Shown: positions 23,110-36,600, counted from the stretch's first letter. The stretch: 64,000 bases of DNA from Saccopteryx bilineata (GCF_036850765.1 NC_089493.1:18167632-18231631); one strand, 5' to 3'. The notes: generated by a model from the letters alone, not told the origin. Program-made: numbers and translations.

Positions 23110-24690
23110 CAACTCCTTGAATTGCATAAATTCTCTAGTTTGAATATTAACCCATTGTCAAAATATGGTTTTAAAATATCTTCTCTCAGTAGGTTAACGG
23201 TTTATGTTATTGATGATTTTTTTTTTTTTTTTTGCTGTAAAAAAGTTTTTTAGTTTGATGTAGTCCTACTTGTTTATTTTTGCTTTTACTTTTGGTGTCA
23301 AATTCAAAATATCATTGCCAAAACATATTATAAAATTTACTGCGTATGTATTCTTCTAGAAGTTTTATGGTTTCTGGTTTTACATTCAAATTTTTAATCC
23401 ATTTAATATTAATTTTTATGAAAGTATAAAATAGTGATCATTTCAATCTTTTCCATGTGGCTGTTTAGCTTTTTTCAACATCATTTACTGAAGAGACTGT
23501 CTTTTTTCCCCGTTGTAAATTCTTGGCTCCTTTGTTGTAAACTAAGAGACCATATGCATAAGTTTATTTCTGTACTCTCTATTCCGTTCCATTGACCTAA
23601 ATGTCTGTTTTTACAGTAATTATATACTATTTTAATCATTATAACTTTGCACTAGAATTTGAAATTAGTGATATCCCCAGATTTGTTCTTTTTCATCAAT
23701 ATGCTTTGGCCATTAAGGGTCTTTTGTGGTTCCATACAAACTACAATTTTTTGTTCTATTTCTATGAAAGAGCTCATTGGAATTTTGGTAAGAATTATAT
23801 TGAATCTGCTGATTGCTTTGGGTATTACATACATTATAATTCTTCAAGCTCATGAACATGAAATGTCTTTTAATTTATTTGTGTTTTCTTCAACATGTTT
23901 TTTAACATCTCATAATTTCAGTATACATGTCATTCATCACCTGGATTAAATTTATTCCTAGGTGTTTTATTCTTTTTAACAAAATTTTAAATGTTATTTT
24001 TTTCTCTTAATTTTTCTTTCTGGTAGTTTTCTAAAATACTACTGAATTTGTTTATTAACTCTAACAGTATTTTGATGGAGTCTTTATGATTTAATATATA
24101 TAGTAACATGTCATTTGCAAACAATGACAATTTTATTTCTTTCTTTCAAATCTGAATATCTTTTCCTTCTTTTTTCTTAATTATTCTGACTAGGACATCT
24201 AATACTATATTGAATAAAAGTGATGTGAGTGGCATTCTTTTCTTGTTTCTCATCTTAGAAGAAAAGCTTTCAGTTTTACATCAAAGAGTATGATGTTAGC
24301 TTAGGGTTTGCTATAGATGACCTTTTGTGTTGGTGTGTATTTCTTCTATACCTGCTTTGTTGAGAGTTTTTTAGGACAAACAAATGTTAAATCATATCAA
24401 ATACCTTTCTGTATCTATTGAGATGATCATATAATTTTTATCTTTCATTTTGTTAATGTGGTGTATCAAGCTGACTAATTTGAACCAGCCTTGCATTCCT
24501 GGGATCAATCCCACTTGATCATGGTGCATGGTTCTATGATGTATTTTTGAATTCTGTTTGCTAATAATTTGTTAAATATTTTTGTATGTGTATTCATCAT
24601 GGATGTTAGCATATACTTTTCTTGTGGCATCTTTGTTTTCTTTGGGTATCAGAATAATGGCAACTTCATAAAACAAAAAAATATATAGGT
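23110..24690 (-). mobile_element. Old L1 ORF2 fragment, antisense, 1.6 kb
   Basis: The plus strand follows the antisense full-length L1 from its 8760 region to its 10410 region, with recognisable blocks such as 'taatttaatccatt', 'cccacttgatcatggtgcat' and 'gggtatcagaataatgg'. Short minus-strand frames (23652-23834, 24572-24769) still read as fragments of ORF2. Many disabling changes. Confidence 0.75.
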
Positions 24691-24884
24691 TATCCTGATG
24701 AATTACTAAATTACTTAATAAATAGTTATTACTTGATAAATAGATTTGTTTAAATTGGCTACATTTCACTTACTCAACTTCTGGGCTTATCTGGATAATT
24801 TTATAATGCTAAAAAAAGATTTCTCAATTTTTATTTTATGTCTTATGTTTATAGGATTTGTAGTACACTTAAAAAACACTACAG

Positions 24885-25272
24885 TCAGGCTCTGGCCCGT
24901 TGGCTCAGTGCTAGAGCGTCAGCCTGGCATGCAGGAATCCTGGGTTCGATTCCTGGCCAGGGCACACAGGAGAAGTGCCCATCTGCTTCTCCATCCCTCC
25001 CCCTCTCCTTCCTTTCTGTCTCTCTCTTCTCCTCCCTCAGCCAAGGCCCCATTGGAGCGAAAGTTGGCCTGAGCACTGAGGATGGCTCTGTGGCCTCTGC
25101 CTCAGGCGCTAGAATGACTCTGGTTGCAATGGAGCGACACCCCAGATGAGCAGAGCATCGCCCCCTGGTAGGCGTGCCGTGTGGATCCCGGTTGGGCGCA
25201 TGCAGGAGTCTGTCTGACTGCCTCCCCATTTCCAACATCAGAAAAATACAAAAAAAAAAAACCAAAAAACCC
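24885..25272 (+). mobile_element. Long-type SINE (type A), complete, with TSD
   Basis: Full arrangement: tRNA-like head with box B 'gggttcgattcctgg', pyrimidine-rich middle, 'ccaaggccccattggagc', 'atcgccccctggtaggcgtg', 'gcatgcaggagtctgtctga' and an A-rich tail. TSD aaacactacag at 24874-24884 and 25273-25283. The 129-codon minus-strand frame lies wholly in the SINE. Confidence 0.93.
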
Positions 25273-25425
25273 AAACACTACAGACAAACTGAATTGTAAT
25301 TGCACTGAAATACATGGATTGGCTCTCTCTGATCATGGTGTTAAAGTAAGGTCTCTAAGGTTCCAACAATCTGAGATAATACCTGGAATCACATCAAATT
25401 TGAGTCAGATTATAAGCACATTTTC

Positions 25426-25589
25426 TTTTTTTTTAAATAAATATTTATTAATGTTAATGGGATGACATTAATAAATCAGGGTACATATATTCAAAGAAAA
25501 CATGTCTAGGTTATCTTGTCATTAAATTATGTTGCATACCCCTCGCCCAGAGTCAGATTGTCCTCCGTCACCCTCTATCTAGTTCTCTG
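25426..25589 (-). mobile_element. Very short 5'-truncated young L1, with TSD
   Basis: 164 bp: a T run, then antisense L1 3'UTR closely matching 7066-7230. It stops before the C-rich tract and is bounded by perfect 15-bp repeats tataagcacattttc at 25411-25425 and 25590-25604. Confidence 0.93.
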
Positions 25590-25604
25590 TATAAGCACAT
25601 TTTC

Positions 25605-28600
25605 ATTCGGGATAATTCGTGAAATCTTTTCTTCAACTGTTTGAATAGATAATTGTAGAGATAATAAAATCTTACTTTATGTATGACATTCATTTTAATA
25701 GCCACCCATCGATTGTCTCTTATCTACCCTTCCAACCATTAGTTATTTCTTCTAAGACATATTTTGTTTTAATGAAAACATATTTGGTTATAAATGACAA
25801 AACTCAAATTACAAATAGTTAATTCAAAAATTGTAATTTTCTTAAAGAATGATAGCGGTCCTTGTAACTGGAAAGGTGTAGATCTGGTCCCACATGTGCA
25901 TGACTGTATCAGTGAGCTCTATGATAATGTTTGTATGTAGTCCCTTCTCCTCATCTCTTCTCCAGTTCTTTTGATGATATGGCTTAATTCGGTTAGCCTT
26001 CTCCAAGAAGTTGATATGGTTATTACAAGCTCTCCATCCAGAGGAATGAAAGGAAACTCCTTCTCATCTTCAGTAAAGAAAACCCCAAGGCAGGACTTAG
26101 ATGGACTTCTTTGTGTCAAATGACCACTCCTGTTTTGGTCCTTGTGAGTTAGAGAATGATGTTTTATTATTGGCATATGTCATCTGTCCAAAGCTCATAT
26201 GTCAGTAAAATATTGTGATGGAAAACTGCAGAAGGACAGTACAATTGCAGAGGAAAAATATTTATCAGAAATATGGGAAATGATTACTAAAAGAAGGAAT
26301 CTGTGATGGTAAGACAAAAATGACAGATATTCACCAAGTCCCCCTTGATAGCTATACCAACACAAAGCAATTTATTCATATCAAAGAAGGTGTAAAAAGA
26401 ATTGTTACAATAGGCTGGCATTGTTAATGTTATCAGTTGGATAATAGTTTTATAACATTGAAAATAATTCAGGTTGAATTTATTCAGAACGTAGGGGAAA
26501 ATATTTTGAAATTATCATTTATAAAACTAAATCTTGGTTTATAAACATTTCCTGGCATATTTATCAGTAACAAAATGTGACTGAAAGTAGCAAAACAAAT
26601 GATAGAATTTTTATTCTTGATTTTATTCTTGCTTTCATTTTATTTCTAATTATGTAAGAGTATATAGTTAAAAAATTAAAGTAGATGAAATTTTGGTGAT
26701 GAATAGGATGCATAGTTTTAAATGATAAAACCTAATCAAGAGAAGGATGATATTATATACTGTAATGTGATATAAAAGAAACTTTTTAGAAAACATGATT
26801 GCAATCTGTTTTTAGATCGGTGGCATAAAACAATAACAATTCAACCAGTTTCACAACTCATAAATATTGATGTCATCAAAGTTATAAATAAAGCTGTCAG
26901 TTAAATAACTTTTCATCTATTTTTCCCTATGTATATTTTAATATTAATAACCTAAGAAATCATTATATTTAACAGTCTGTATCTATAAACTGAATGAAGA
27001 ATTAACTTATGAAAACTACACCTGAAAGCCAGTGCTTAGCAAAACATGATTTAGGTTAATTTCCTTGATTTATGTTTTTGCATTATGCCTTCCTAATACA
27101 ACTGAAGCCATGGATGGTTAACATTTCCATAAACTTACTGATACATGTTGCAGAAATTTTAATTCTTATTTTCCTACGTATCAAAGTGCATCACCAAGAT
27201 CAGGAGAGCTCTGGAAATCACAGTGGGGAAGACCAAATGGTACAGTGGGGAACAAAGAAATTTAACAAGTAATAATCCAATGATCCATGAATACACTAAT
27301 AAAATTTGGAAGTAAATTAAGTATCATAAGAAACATTGAAAGTCATCAACTTAAGAAAGAGAAAATTAGGGGGGTTTCAAATTTATATCAAAGTTTGCTG
27401 AACAAATAAAGTTAATAATATATGAGTGCTGTGTTGCCTGAGCATCAATTATTTATTAAACTTGTGAAGGTACAAAAGTGAGTGTATTATTAGCTGCCTT
27501 TAGGTGCTTATTATTTATATTATGTAGAAAGACACAAAGAACTCCCATATAATAAAAATAATAGAAATTCTTTTGGGCAGAGTACATAGGAAGTGAGAGA
27601 GAAAAGAGAAGGGAGAAATTTGGTGTAATGAGAATTTAAAATGATTCTACCATTTGGGTTCCAAGGGTTAGAAGAATAGTAAAAGAAAATTAAAATATTT
27701 CTGTAAATATATGTAATAAAATTTTGTGGTACTTTTAAAGAACATGCTCAGATATGAAACAAATTCCATTCTTCACAGGCCTCAATTTATGTAGCTGTTT
27801 CATAAATTAGATAACTATTGAAGTGAAGAGGAACATTAGTTACAATTAGTGAAACAATGGAAACTAGAGGTAGGCTTAGGAACAAGAGTATTCACTCTAT
27901 TCTTGAAGAAACATGAAGGAAAACTAGCTATCTTGGCATGCACACACACACAAAAAAACAGTTAGTAAATGAACTGGAGTTTAGTAAGACTGGAATGGAG
28001 GAGAGGAGAGAGAAACAGATCAGTGAGTCAGGGAAGTAACTAAGAAGAAAGACCGGAGAGATTGAGCCACGTCATACATTGTTTTGTTTGTATTCTTTCT
28101 TTGTACTTTACTCCGTAAGCCACATATTGTTGCCAAAATATGTTTTAATCAAGTCAGTCATGTTACTTGATGTGTATTTTAGAGAGAAAAAAAATTTTTC
28201 AAATGTTTTGAGCAGTGCTTGCCAAGTAGGGCCTTTATAATTTCTTTTTTTGGAACAAAATTGATCCCATACAATGTTATCAATGCTTTTAAAAAACAGT
28301 AAGAGAGCAAGAGGGTAGTCTTATGGCTAAACAAATTTGAGAAACTCTATATAGAATAAAGATATATGATCATGTCATAACTTGTATTACAGCTCTCGAA
28401 AGGACCAAGAATTGCCAACCTTCCCTATATTAATTTGATAAAAATTTTTTCCCTGGTAATCTGTGAACTGTAGTATAGGATAAGCAGTCATCGAGGCTGA
28501 AATGAAATGGACACGTTTGGAGCTAGGCAGAACTCTTAGAAAACACTGAAATATTTCAAGCAAATATTGGTGGTGGTTGGAAAAGAAAAGGTAAATGGTT

Positions 28601-28719
28601 GAATAAACTGAAATAGAGCTTAAAAGGGTAGAACAGACAACACTCAATGTTGGATATGATTGGTCTGGGAAATGGTTTAGTCACGTTATTCTTGAACTTC
28701 TGACTATGTCATTTTTCTG
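25605..28719. other. Unique DNA with a possible ancient repeat
   Basis: The stretch at about 25770-26190 has the look of a diverged ancient mammalian interspersed repeat also suspected at 39640-39990, but the family is not named here. The 85-codon minus frame inside (25919-26176) is not convincing as a gene. The remainder is AT-rich, with a short CA tract at about 27941-27952. Confidence 0.35.
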
Positions 28720-29215
28720 TATTATATATCACCACATAACAATTAACTCAACAATGAATTGCTTAAAATATCACACATTTGTTATCTTATCGATTATGTG
28801 GGTCAGGTATCCAGGTACAACTTAGCTGGATCCACTGCGTTCAGGTCGCTAACAAGTCTGAGGTACAAAGTGACAGCTTAGGCTACAGTGTAATCTGAAG
28901 GATCAACTGGGGAAAGATCTACTTCCAAGCAGACTTAGCTGCTTGTTGGCAGTATTCAGTTCCCCTTTGGTTGTTGAAATGAGAGTCTCTGTTTCTCTCC
29001 AGCTGTCATCCTGAGGTCATACTCAGATTCTTGCCACACGGACCTCTCCATATAGTAGCTTGCTTCATCAGAGTGAACAAGCAGAGAGAGTGCAAGCAAA
29101 AAAAAAAACAGATTAATACCGACACAGAAGTCATAGCCTAAGCTTGAAAGTGACATTCAATCACATTTGCCCTATTTAATTTGGTGAAAGCAAGTCACTA
29201 GATCCAGGTTTGCAT
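28720..29215. repeat. Probable ancient interspersed repeat, family unassigned
   Basis: Composition differs from the surroundings, with blocks such as 'aacaattaactcaacaatga', 'cctctccatatagtagcttg' and 'agaagtcatagcctaagctt' that I associate with old mammalian LTR or DNA repeats, without being able to fix the family. Confidence 0.4.
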
Positions 29216-31248
29216 TTAAGAGGTGGAAATTGGACAAGGACACGGGTAATAGAAAACAAGAATCATGGTGAACCATTTTAGAAGGCTGCTTGCCACATTA
29301 TGGAACAGAAGATTTGGAAAGACATCTGCAGAGCCTTTTCCCTTTAGAGAAAGATGATTGTTGATTAAAACAAAAACAACAAAGAAGAATAACAACAACT
29401 GCAACAAAAACCATCTTCTACCTTTAAAGTAATTTACACTTTATCTCTGTTAAAAGTACTGAAGATTATTGTACAGTTGCCCTGTCAAATCACGTGATGC
29501 ACCAAAACATTTTTGTAATTTATGGAGGCCATGAGCTGAATCTGATAAGTGATCTGTGCACTCAACTGTGAATATTTTGCAATGTGTTTCACACACGCAA
29601 AGTAAAGGCATCCAGGGATAAACACAACTAGTAATTAGAAAGTTTATTCCAAGAACAATTTTTATTTTTATTAAAAGCATTCATGAAACAAAGCACATTT
29701 TTTGGGGGGGGCATTGTAACACAATACCCACCATCATTCTCTTTTTCTTCCTTTCTCTTTTTAATGTTTTACACATGCTATGAGAAACCATATGTTCCTG
29801 GTTAAAGACTTATTGTTTGCTAAATTGTTGTGGCCTTTAAAATTCTTCACACCCCTTTATCTTCTCACCCCCCACCTCTGAATATTATAAATACACTTAT
29901 GTATGCATTTTTCAGCTAATGGAATACTCAGTCCCTTGGGTGGTCACACTCAAGGCCATTTAAAAATAATGTAAGCATTAGTATGAAAAATTTGGCTTGT
30001 GTTTCAACTTATCTAATTTTAGCACCAATCAGATTAGCTGGGCTTAATGATTTAAACCCAAGCATTTGAGAGTGACCTAGCTTAAACCTGAAATATCTGG
30101 AAATCATAACTCTTGATCACATCTTGAACAGAGATTAGTGTTCTTATTTACAATATTATAGAGATACTTTGCCCCCAAACTTCCTACCTTTAGTAGGCTA
30201 GCCTTAATCTAGCTGAAATGAAGTAAGAGAAAATTTGTTCATGTGTATGGGATCTAATTTGGGGAGTAAGTATGGTAAATTGTAATGACAATGATTTTAG
30301 GGAACAAACAGCATCACTGCTTACGTCTTATTAAAATTAGACAAATTAATCTAAACCACAATGCTATCGTCTACACAAAAACATTATTAATGATATTAAT
30401 CTCAAGGAATTTTTGAAAATTTTAAGTAAGATGATATGAGATTTCAGAAGTAAGATAGTGATAACAAAATTAATAGTATAACCCTTAAAATGGTTAAATT
30501 AAGATGAAGTAATAGACCAGAATACATGCGAAGGTTAATTACATTTAAGTTTTGCATGTAGTAATGGTCATACGGGGAATCCAATATATTAGTCCCAAGA
30601 AAGGTAATAAGAGCAAACAAGGAGAAAGTTGATCCATGAGGCAGGTGATGAAATCTTCAGCAAGTAAGCTACATTAAGGTGGTCAGTGAATGATAGCAAC
30701 AAAAAAGAGGTGATATGCAAGTCAGAGGAACTTGAATTTTGAGGGGAAAAAAAGGGGGGGGGATATGGTATTGAATTATGGCAAGGATGAAAAAAAAACA
30801 CACCTATTATACCACCAGACCTTGTGGGGAGTGAGAGGATTTAAGCGCTTCCACTGTGAAGGGAAGACTAGGGAATGTGGCTATTAAGGGAAATTCAGAT
30901 TTCCAGTAATCCAATAAAGACGGGCAGACTATTTAGAAGAAAGAGTGTTGATACAGGTATTTTCAGGGGACACTGTACAGGACAAAAAACAAAGTCTGAG
31001 TTTATATCATATCTGCCAACCTTGGCTTACCAGGATGACACTATAACTAAACGAACTACCTGGCCAGGGCTATAAAGATTTTATTGTCCTATGAATTATC
31101 AATAATAATTTGTTTAAATATCTCACGCTAATGGTGGATTAACTAAATTCTACATTCTAAAGTTTTGCTTGAGGATACGTAATAGGTTAACTTAAATATC
31201 TATTTACTATAACTTCTTTCTGAATTAACGTTTTTTATCTCCAATAAT
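29216..31248. other. Unique AT-rich DNA
   Basis: Short homopolymer tracts (G8 near 29704-29711; A/G-rich 30741-30763). No gene or clear repeat. Confidence 0.4.
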
Positions 31249-31332
31249 ATACACTGCTCACAAACACTTAGGGGATATTTTATCGCTTCGTATTCATTTT
31301 GAAATATCCCCTAATTTTTGTGAACAGTATAT
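31249..31332. mobile_element. Palindromic mariner-like MITE, about 84 bp
   Basis: Two ~32-bp arms are inverted copies of each other (left 31249-31280, right 31301-31332), with about four mismatches and one single-base indel, around a 20-bp centre. The ends read tacactgctcac and, inverted, tatactgttcac, and TA dinucleotides flank the repeat, as in Tc1/mariner elements. The size and hairpin form parallel the ~80-bp MADE1-type elements of mammals. Non-autonomous: there is no room for coding sequence. Confidence 0.7.
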
Positions 31333-33410
31333 TTATCTTGAAGTCCAGTTAGCTTAAAATTCGCATGGAACATTAGCTTTCTCTGTTTTTACAGTGTATG
31401 GCCGAGTTATCTTCTGTCACCTTTTGTTCTTCCTGCAGTTTGTTCATGTTCTATATTGCTACTCTGATGAAAACATTTCACATTTTATCTGCCGAACTCA
31501 AAGCTCAATGACATAGTCTTGATTATGAGGGCATGACAGTCAAAATGGAAAATGAGAGAGGGAAAAGCTATTAACTATACCCTCCAGCCCTGCACCAGCA
31601 AATGTATTCCCTATTCTCTCCCCCATCGACAATCTGATTTCCTTTTCCTGTAACTTCAGGCTCTCATATAGCATGATGCTCAGGATTCACTTGATCAAAT
31701 AATTTTTTCTTTGTCTAAAAAAAAATTTAGCCTTACCTTTATCAGACAGGAACAATATGGAAAATGCTTGTTCTCCGTGTACCAGTGCACTCTATTGTAT
31801 GTATGAACACATCTACCCCATTAAGAGCCATCTGCTCAATAAATGAAACTTTGTACAAAGTTGCTCTGTTGAATTGGTGAGCCATATGATGCTACACAAT
31901 TCTGAATTTTTGAGACTATACGGGATCATTTGTTTTCCCACTGCTGTGATTCTGCAATTCAAAACCAGGCAGAAGGCTCTTTCCTTCTTAAATTAAGAAA
32001 CCAGACTATATTTGAGCGTTATGTGTTGGGGGAAGAGAGTGACTAATCTATACAGAGCTAAACATGCAAAGTGACTCTGGAGATATATTTGCAAAAATTG
32101 AAAAAGTCATTGGCTACTTTTCTGAAATAGTGTAGAGAAATTTGTCAGTGGCTACCTTCTGTGGACCTATCTCAGAATAGGAGACGTCATGGTCGGCTCT
32201 TCATGGCAGGTACATATGGCTTTTACATTGTAGGATACACTAGTCACATAGTGAAATTCCTAATTCATTTGGAAATTATTTTTTATTATTTTGATAAATC
32301 CCTAAATAGATAATTAATATGATAAAAATTTTCTGGAAAATGGTGTATTTCAATAAATCAATAAATTAGGACTTTTTGACAGAAGAAATAAAACGTGTAA
32401 TTTTATTGGGTAGTACATTTTTTCTTGCTTCTTTTTACAAAGGAGGTATGAATTTGGTAATAAGCACATTGCAGATAAACCAGATTAAAAATATTTAAAA
32501 TAACTATAATTAAAAGTATAAAATCATTCTCTGGCTGATGCTCTTATTGATGACTATCTGAATCCTTGACTTGATTTGATATGACATTTGATAATACATT
32601 GATTTGATATGACATTTCACATTGCAATTATGTGGTGTAGTGTTTGCTGTAAAGGCCAGAATTATAGTCAGGTTCTCAATTTAAATCCACGATTACTTTG
32701 TTTTAATATGAGTTAGTAAGTAGTAACTAATTTTCATTTATCATTAAGTTACAAAGTAGAGTGGAGTAATAAATTAGACATTAATACATAATGATCCACT
32801 AATTTTATTATAGCAAGTAATTATTTGATGAAATAAAAATGTTATGGGTACAAGTTTAATTCCTATAACAACTGTTTCAGTTAGGTATATAATATTTTAT
32901 ATTTTACACATTGTTTTTATAATACTAAACTTTTATGTCTTATCTCTACTTGTTAGAGCAGGGCTTTTTCAACCTTTCAAGGATTCCATTAAGTTAAAAG
33001 CACTGCATTGGATTCAGATAAAATGAAATAAAATTTTAAATTTGAATATTAAATTACTGGTCACTTTTGTTGAAAATGATCCACTCAATTTTAATCCTTT
33101 AATTGTCTAAAGATGGTATACATAGAAATATTTGACCCATCTTTCTTGCATATATTGAAACAATAATTAGAATTTAGTTACTTTGTTATGCTCAAAAGAT
33201 TTTTAAAAATTTGTTAAGTTGAAAATGTTTTATGGATGGAAAGTAATTGATTAATAATTAGAATGGGTGCAAAAATCAACAGCTTTGTCACATATTTATT
33301 GTAACATTAATAAATAAATAAATTTAAGTTATCTCAATTGAAATACAATTTTTATAAATGTTTATCACTATCTTTTCTGCATAAAAATAGAGGAAAGTAA
33401 GAAAATGCTG
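31333..33410. other. Unique AT-rich DNA with a small direct repeat
   Basis: A 19-bp perfect direct repeat ttgatttgatatgacattt occurs at 32571-32589 and 32599-32617. Nothing else recognised. Confidence 0.4.
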
Positions 33411-33733
33411 GTTTTTTGGTTGTTGTTTTTTACAGAGATAGAGAGTCAAAGAGAGGGATAGACAGGGCAGAGAGATGAGAAGCATCAGTCAGTTTTTCGT
33501 TGCATGTTGCAACACCTTAGTTGTTCATTGATTGCTTTCTCATATATGCCTTGACCGTGGGCCCTCAACAGACCGAGCAACCCCTTGCTGGAGCCAGCGA
33601 CCTTGGGTCCAAGCTGGTGAGCTTTTGCTCAAACCAGATGAGCTCATGCTCAAGCTGGCGACCTCAGGGTCTCGAACCTGGATCCTCGGCATCCCAGTCT
33701 GTTGCTCTATCCACTGCGCCACCTCCTGGTCAG
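33411..33733 (-). mobile_element. Long SINE of type B, minus strand
   Basis: On the minus strand: head 'ctgaccaggaggtggcgcag', box B-like 'ggttcgagacc', repeated 'gctcaagc'-type units, 'ggtcaaggcatatatgagaa', then a purine/pyrimidine-rich end and the poly(A), seen as T-rich sequence at 33411-33431. Same structure as 22362-22689. Small frames across it are not genes. Confidence 0.87.
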
Positions 33734-34765
33734 ATAAAACAATGTTGTTTTAAAATTCATAATCTACATAATTCTATTCTTGGCAAGGACGTGTCTAGCA
33801 TTGAGATAATTCCTGAAACAATGTGACTATGGGAATTTTCTTTATTTAGCTATAAACACAACTGAACTTGATAACATTCTGGCAGAATACAAACATTGAG
33901 AACAGAAAATATTTCACATTATTTTTTGCATTGATATACAAAGTCAAATGATCCAAATATGAATAGATGTGAAGAAATAAATCATATTGAATTAAGAAAT
34001 ACTACATATTACTCAATTATTATAGTCCCAATGTAAATCACACAGAAAAGATAATTATTATATACATTTTACATATGAATATATTTAGAGAAATTTTGTT
34101 CATTACTTGACTGAAGAAAACACAAACTGTTATTATGTCATTAAGGCGAACTAATGCCATACAAAATTAAATTCAAATAAGATATGGTTTTCCAACTCAT
34201 TTTATGAGGCTTATAATATCTTATTTTCCAAACCATATAAAGATTTCATGAGAAAGGAAAAAAATGGTACACCAACCACATTCATGATATTATATGCATC
34301 CTAAACAAAATATTAGTAAAACAAATACAGAAATAAAAATATGATATAATGTATTATAAGCAGGTTAGTTTCCTGGTTTTTCTCCATTGTAATTATGACT
34401 GTGCAACATACTAATTATTCCATGTAAAGTATTTACATGTAGTGATTTTCTCTAACTACAATGTGAGCTCTTTTAAGGTATGTCTGTTTTGTTTGTTGCT
34501 AAACACCCATGTCTAGACCAGGACCTTATAAAGAAAGGATAACTGCCTACCCCCAAATCAATAGCATGATATAGAGTAAGTTATCAATTAGTACATATTG
34601 AGTAAACTTATCCTAGAAATGAATGTGAATTAACTTCAGAAACTATTGTAGAAACATAATTCATCAAATTAAGTGATTAAAGGAGAAAACACATATAAGT
34701 CTCAATAGATGCAAATAAATTAGTTAAATTCTACATTTAAGTATTATAAAATGAGGGACTCTTTG
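33734..34765. other. Unique AT-rich DNA
   Basis: No gene, RNA or clear repeat seen. Confidence 0.4.
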
Positions 34766-35655
34766 AAAATTAAATTTATTAGAGTGACACAGGATAACCA
34801 AAATTATACAGGTTTCAGGTGTCCAATTCTATAACACATCTCTGTACACCATATTGTGTGTTCACCTCCCCCAAGTCAAGTCTTCACTGTCACCATTTAT
34901 CTACCCCACCCTGGACCCTCCTCCAGCTCCCCACTCTCCCCAGCAATCACCACACTGTTGTCATCTTCATGAGTTTTCTTCTCTCTTTTGACCTTTTTTT
35001 TGGCTCAATCCTGCCACCACCCCTCATTTAGTCCCTGAATCCTGACAGCTGTCAGCCTGCTCTCTACGAGTCTGTCTTCATTATACTTTCTAGTTCATTT
35101 TGTCCATTATATTCCACATACGAGTGAAATCATATGGTACCTGTCTTTCTCTGTCTGCCTTGTTTCACTTAGCCTAATGCTCTCCAGGTTCATCCATGCT
35201 GCCACAGAAGGTATGATTTCTTTCTTCTTTATGGCAGCATAGTATTCATTGTGAAAATATACCACAGCATTTTTATCCACTCATCTAGAGGTGAGTATTT
35301 GGGTTGCTTCCAAATCTTGGCTATGGTAAATAATTTATCAGTGAACAAATGGCAGAACATATTTGTCAATACATAGGATAAGAGATTAATATTCAAATTG
35401 TATGAGGGACTTATAAAATTTAATGCCAAAAAAACAAATAATCCAAATAAAAATTGGGCAAAGGACCTGAATAGACACTTCTACAAAGAGGACACAAAGA
35501 AGTCCAATAAACAGGAAAAGATGCTTAACATCACTTATCATGAGAGAAATGCAAATTAAAACCATGATGAGATATCACTTCACACCTATCAGATGGCTAT
35601 TATCAATAAATCAACAAACACCAAGTGTTGGTGAGGGTGTGGATAAAAGAAATTT
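34766..35655 (-). mobile_element. Older twin-primed L1
   Basis: The antisense 3'UTR and ORF2 end at 34766 to about 35340 ('atacaggtttcaggtgtcca', C-rich tract, 'ctccaggttcatccatgctg') are followed, from about 35352, by upstream ORF2 sequence in sense orientation ('agaacatatttgtcaataca', 'gagatatcacttcacaccta') ending near 'ggtgagggtgtggataaaag'. The layout is the same inversion as at 7051-7741, with some ORF2 sequence missing at the junction. No clear TSD, consistent with age. Confidence 0.75.
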
Positions 35656-36600
35656 TGTTAACCAGACTATCTACCAACCCACATTCATACATAATGGTGA
35701 AATCATGGAATTTTCTCTTAAATTTAGAAAAAAGAAAAGTATGCTCACTATATATTCCTATTCAAAAATTTTACTCAACATTCTAATTATTGCAGAAACT
35801 TTAACTGCCTACCCCAAAACCAATAATAATCTATACATAGTTTTATTCAGGATTAATGGCAGAATATTTTAAATTTTTATATCCTGGCAACAAAAAGGAA
35901 AACTAATTTTAGGAATTACCTTTAGCAAAATAAAAAAAAAAAAGAATAGCATAATCTTTAATAAATTGATGCTCTAAGTATTATTAGAAGGTTTACAAGA
36001 ATATGTATGTGTATATATTTATTAATACCTATGAATCTGCATATATATATAATAAGTAACATTATAACATTTCCTAGGTTTTGTTATTAAAGTTCCCTCA
36101 TGAAAAACAAGGTTTATAATGCATATATATATACATACACACAATATATTGAAATGAATAGAAAATAATACCATTATAATGGAAAGGAAGAATCAAAATG
36201 CAAAAGATGATAATTGTACAAAATTGACTTACAGAGTCTAAATTTTCAATATAAATAGCAATGAGATTCTTCACAGAATTTGACAGAAGTAAAATCTAAC
36301 ATATATGCGGAAGAATAAATGGGCTTATAAGAGCCAACACACTTATTAAAACAAACCAAGACAATGAGAGGATTTGGATAATTAGCTCTCAAATATTCTT
36401 ATAAAACTATGATAATACAGTGTTTTTGGACACAGGCCAGAAACAGACCCTCACATGTAGAGAAACTCATAAATGATAGCAATGTCTCTGTAAAATTGTA
36501 GCAATAAACATTTCATAACAGTTGGCTAACTGGTGCTTGATGAGAGGAAGTATATTATATGCTATTTTAAAAATTACACCGTAAATGATTATAGCTATGC
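35656..36600 (+). repeat. Possible highly diverged L1 ORF2 sequence
   Basis: Segments such as 'ggacacaggccagaaacaga' and the following 90 bp loosely parallel the ORF2 region after the reverse transcriptase, in sense orientation. AT microsatellite-like patches lie at 36040-36050 and 36122-36132. Weak support. Confidence 0.3.
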
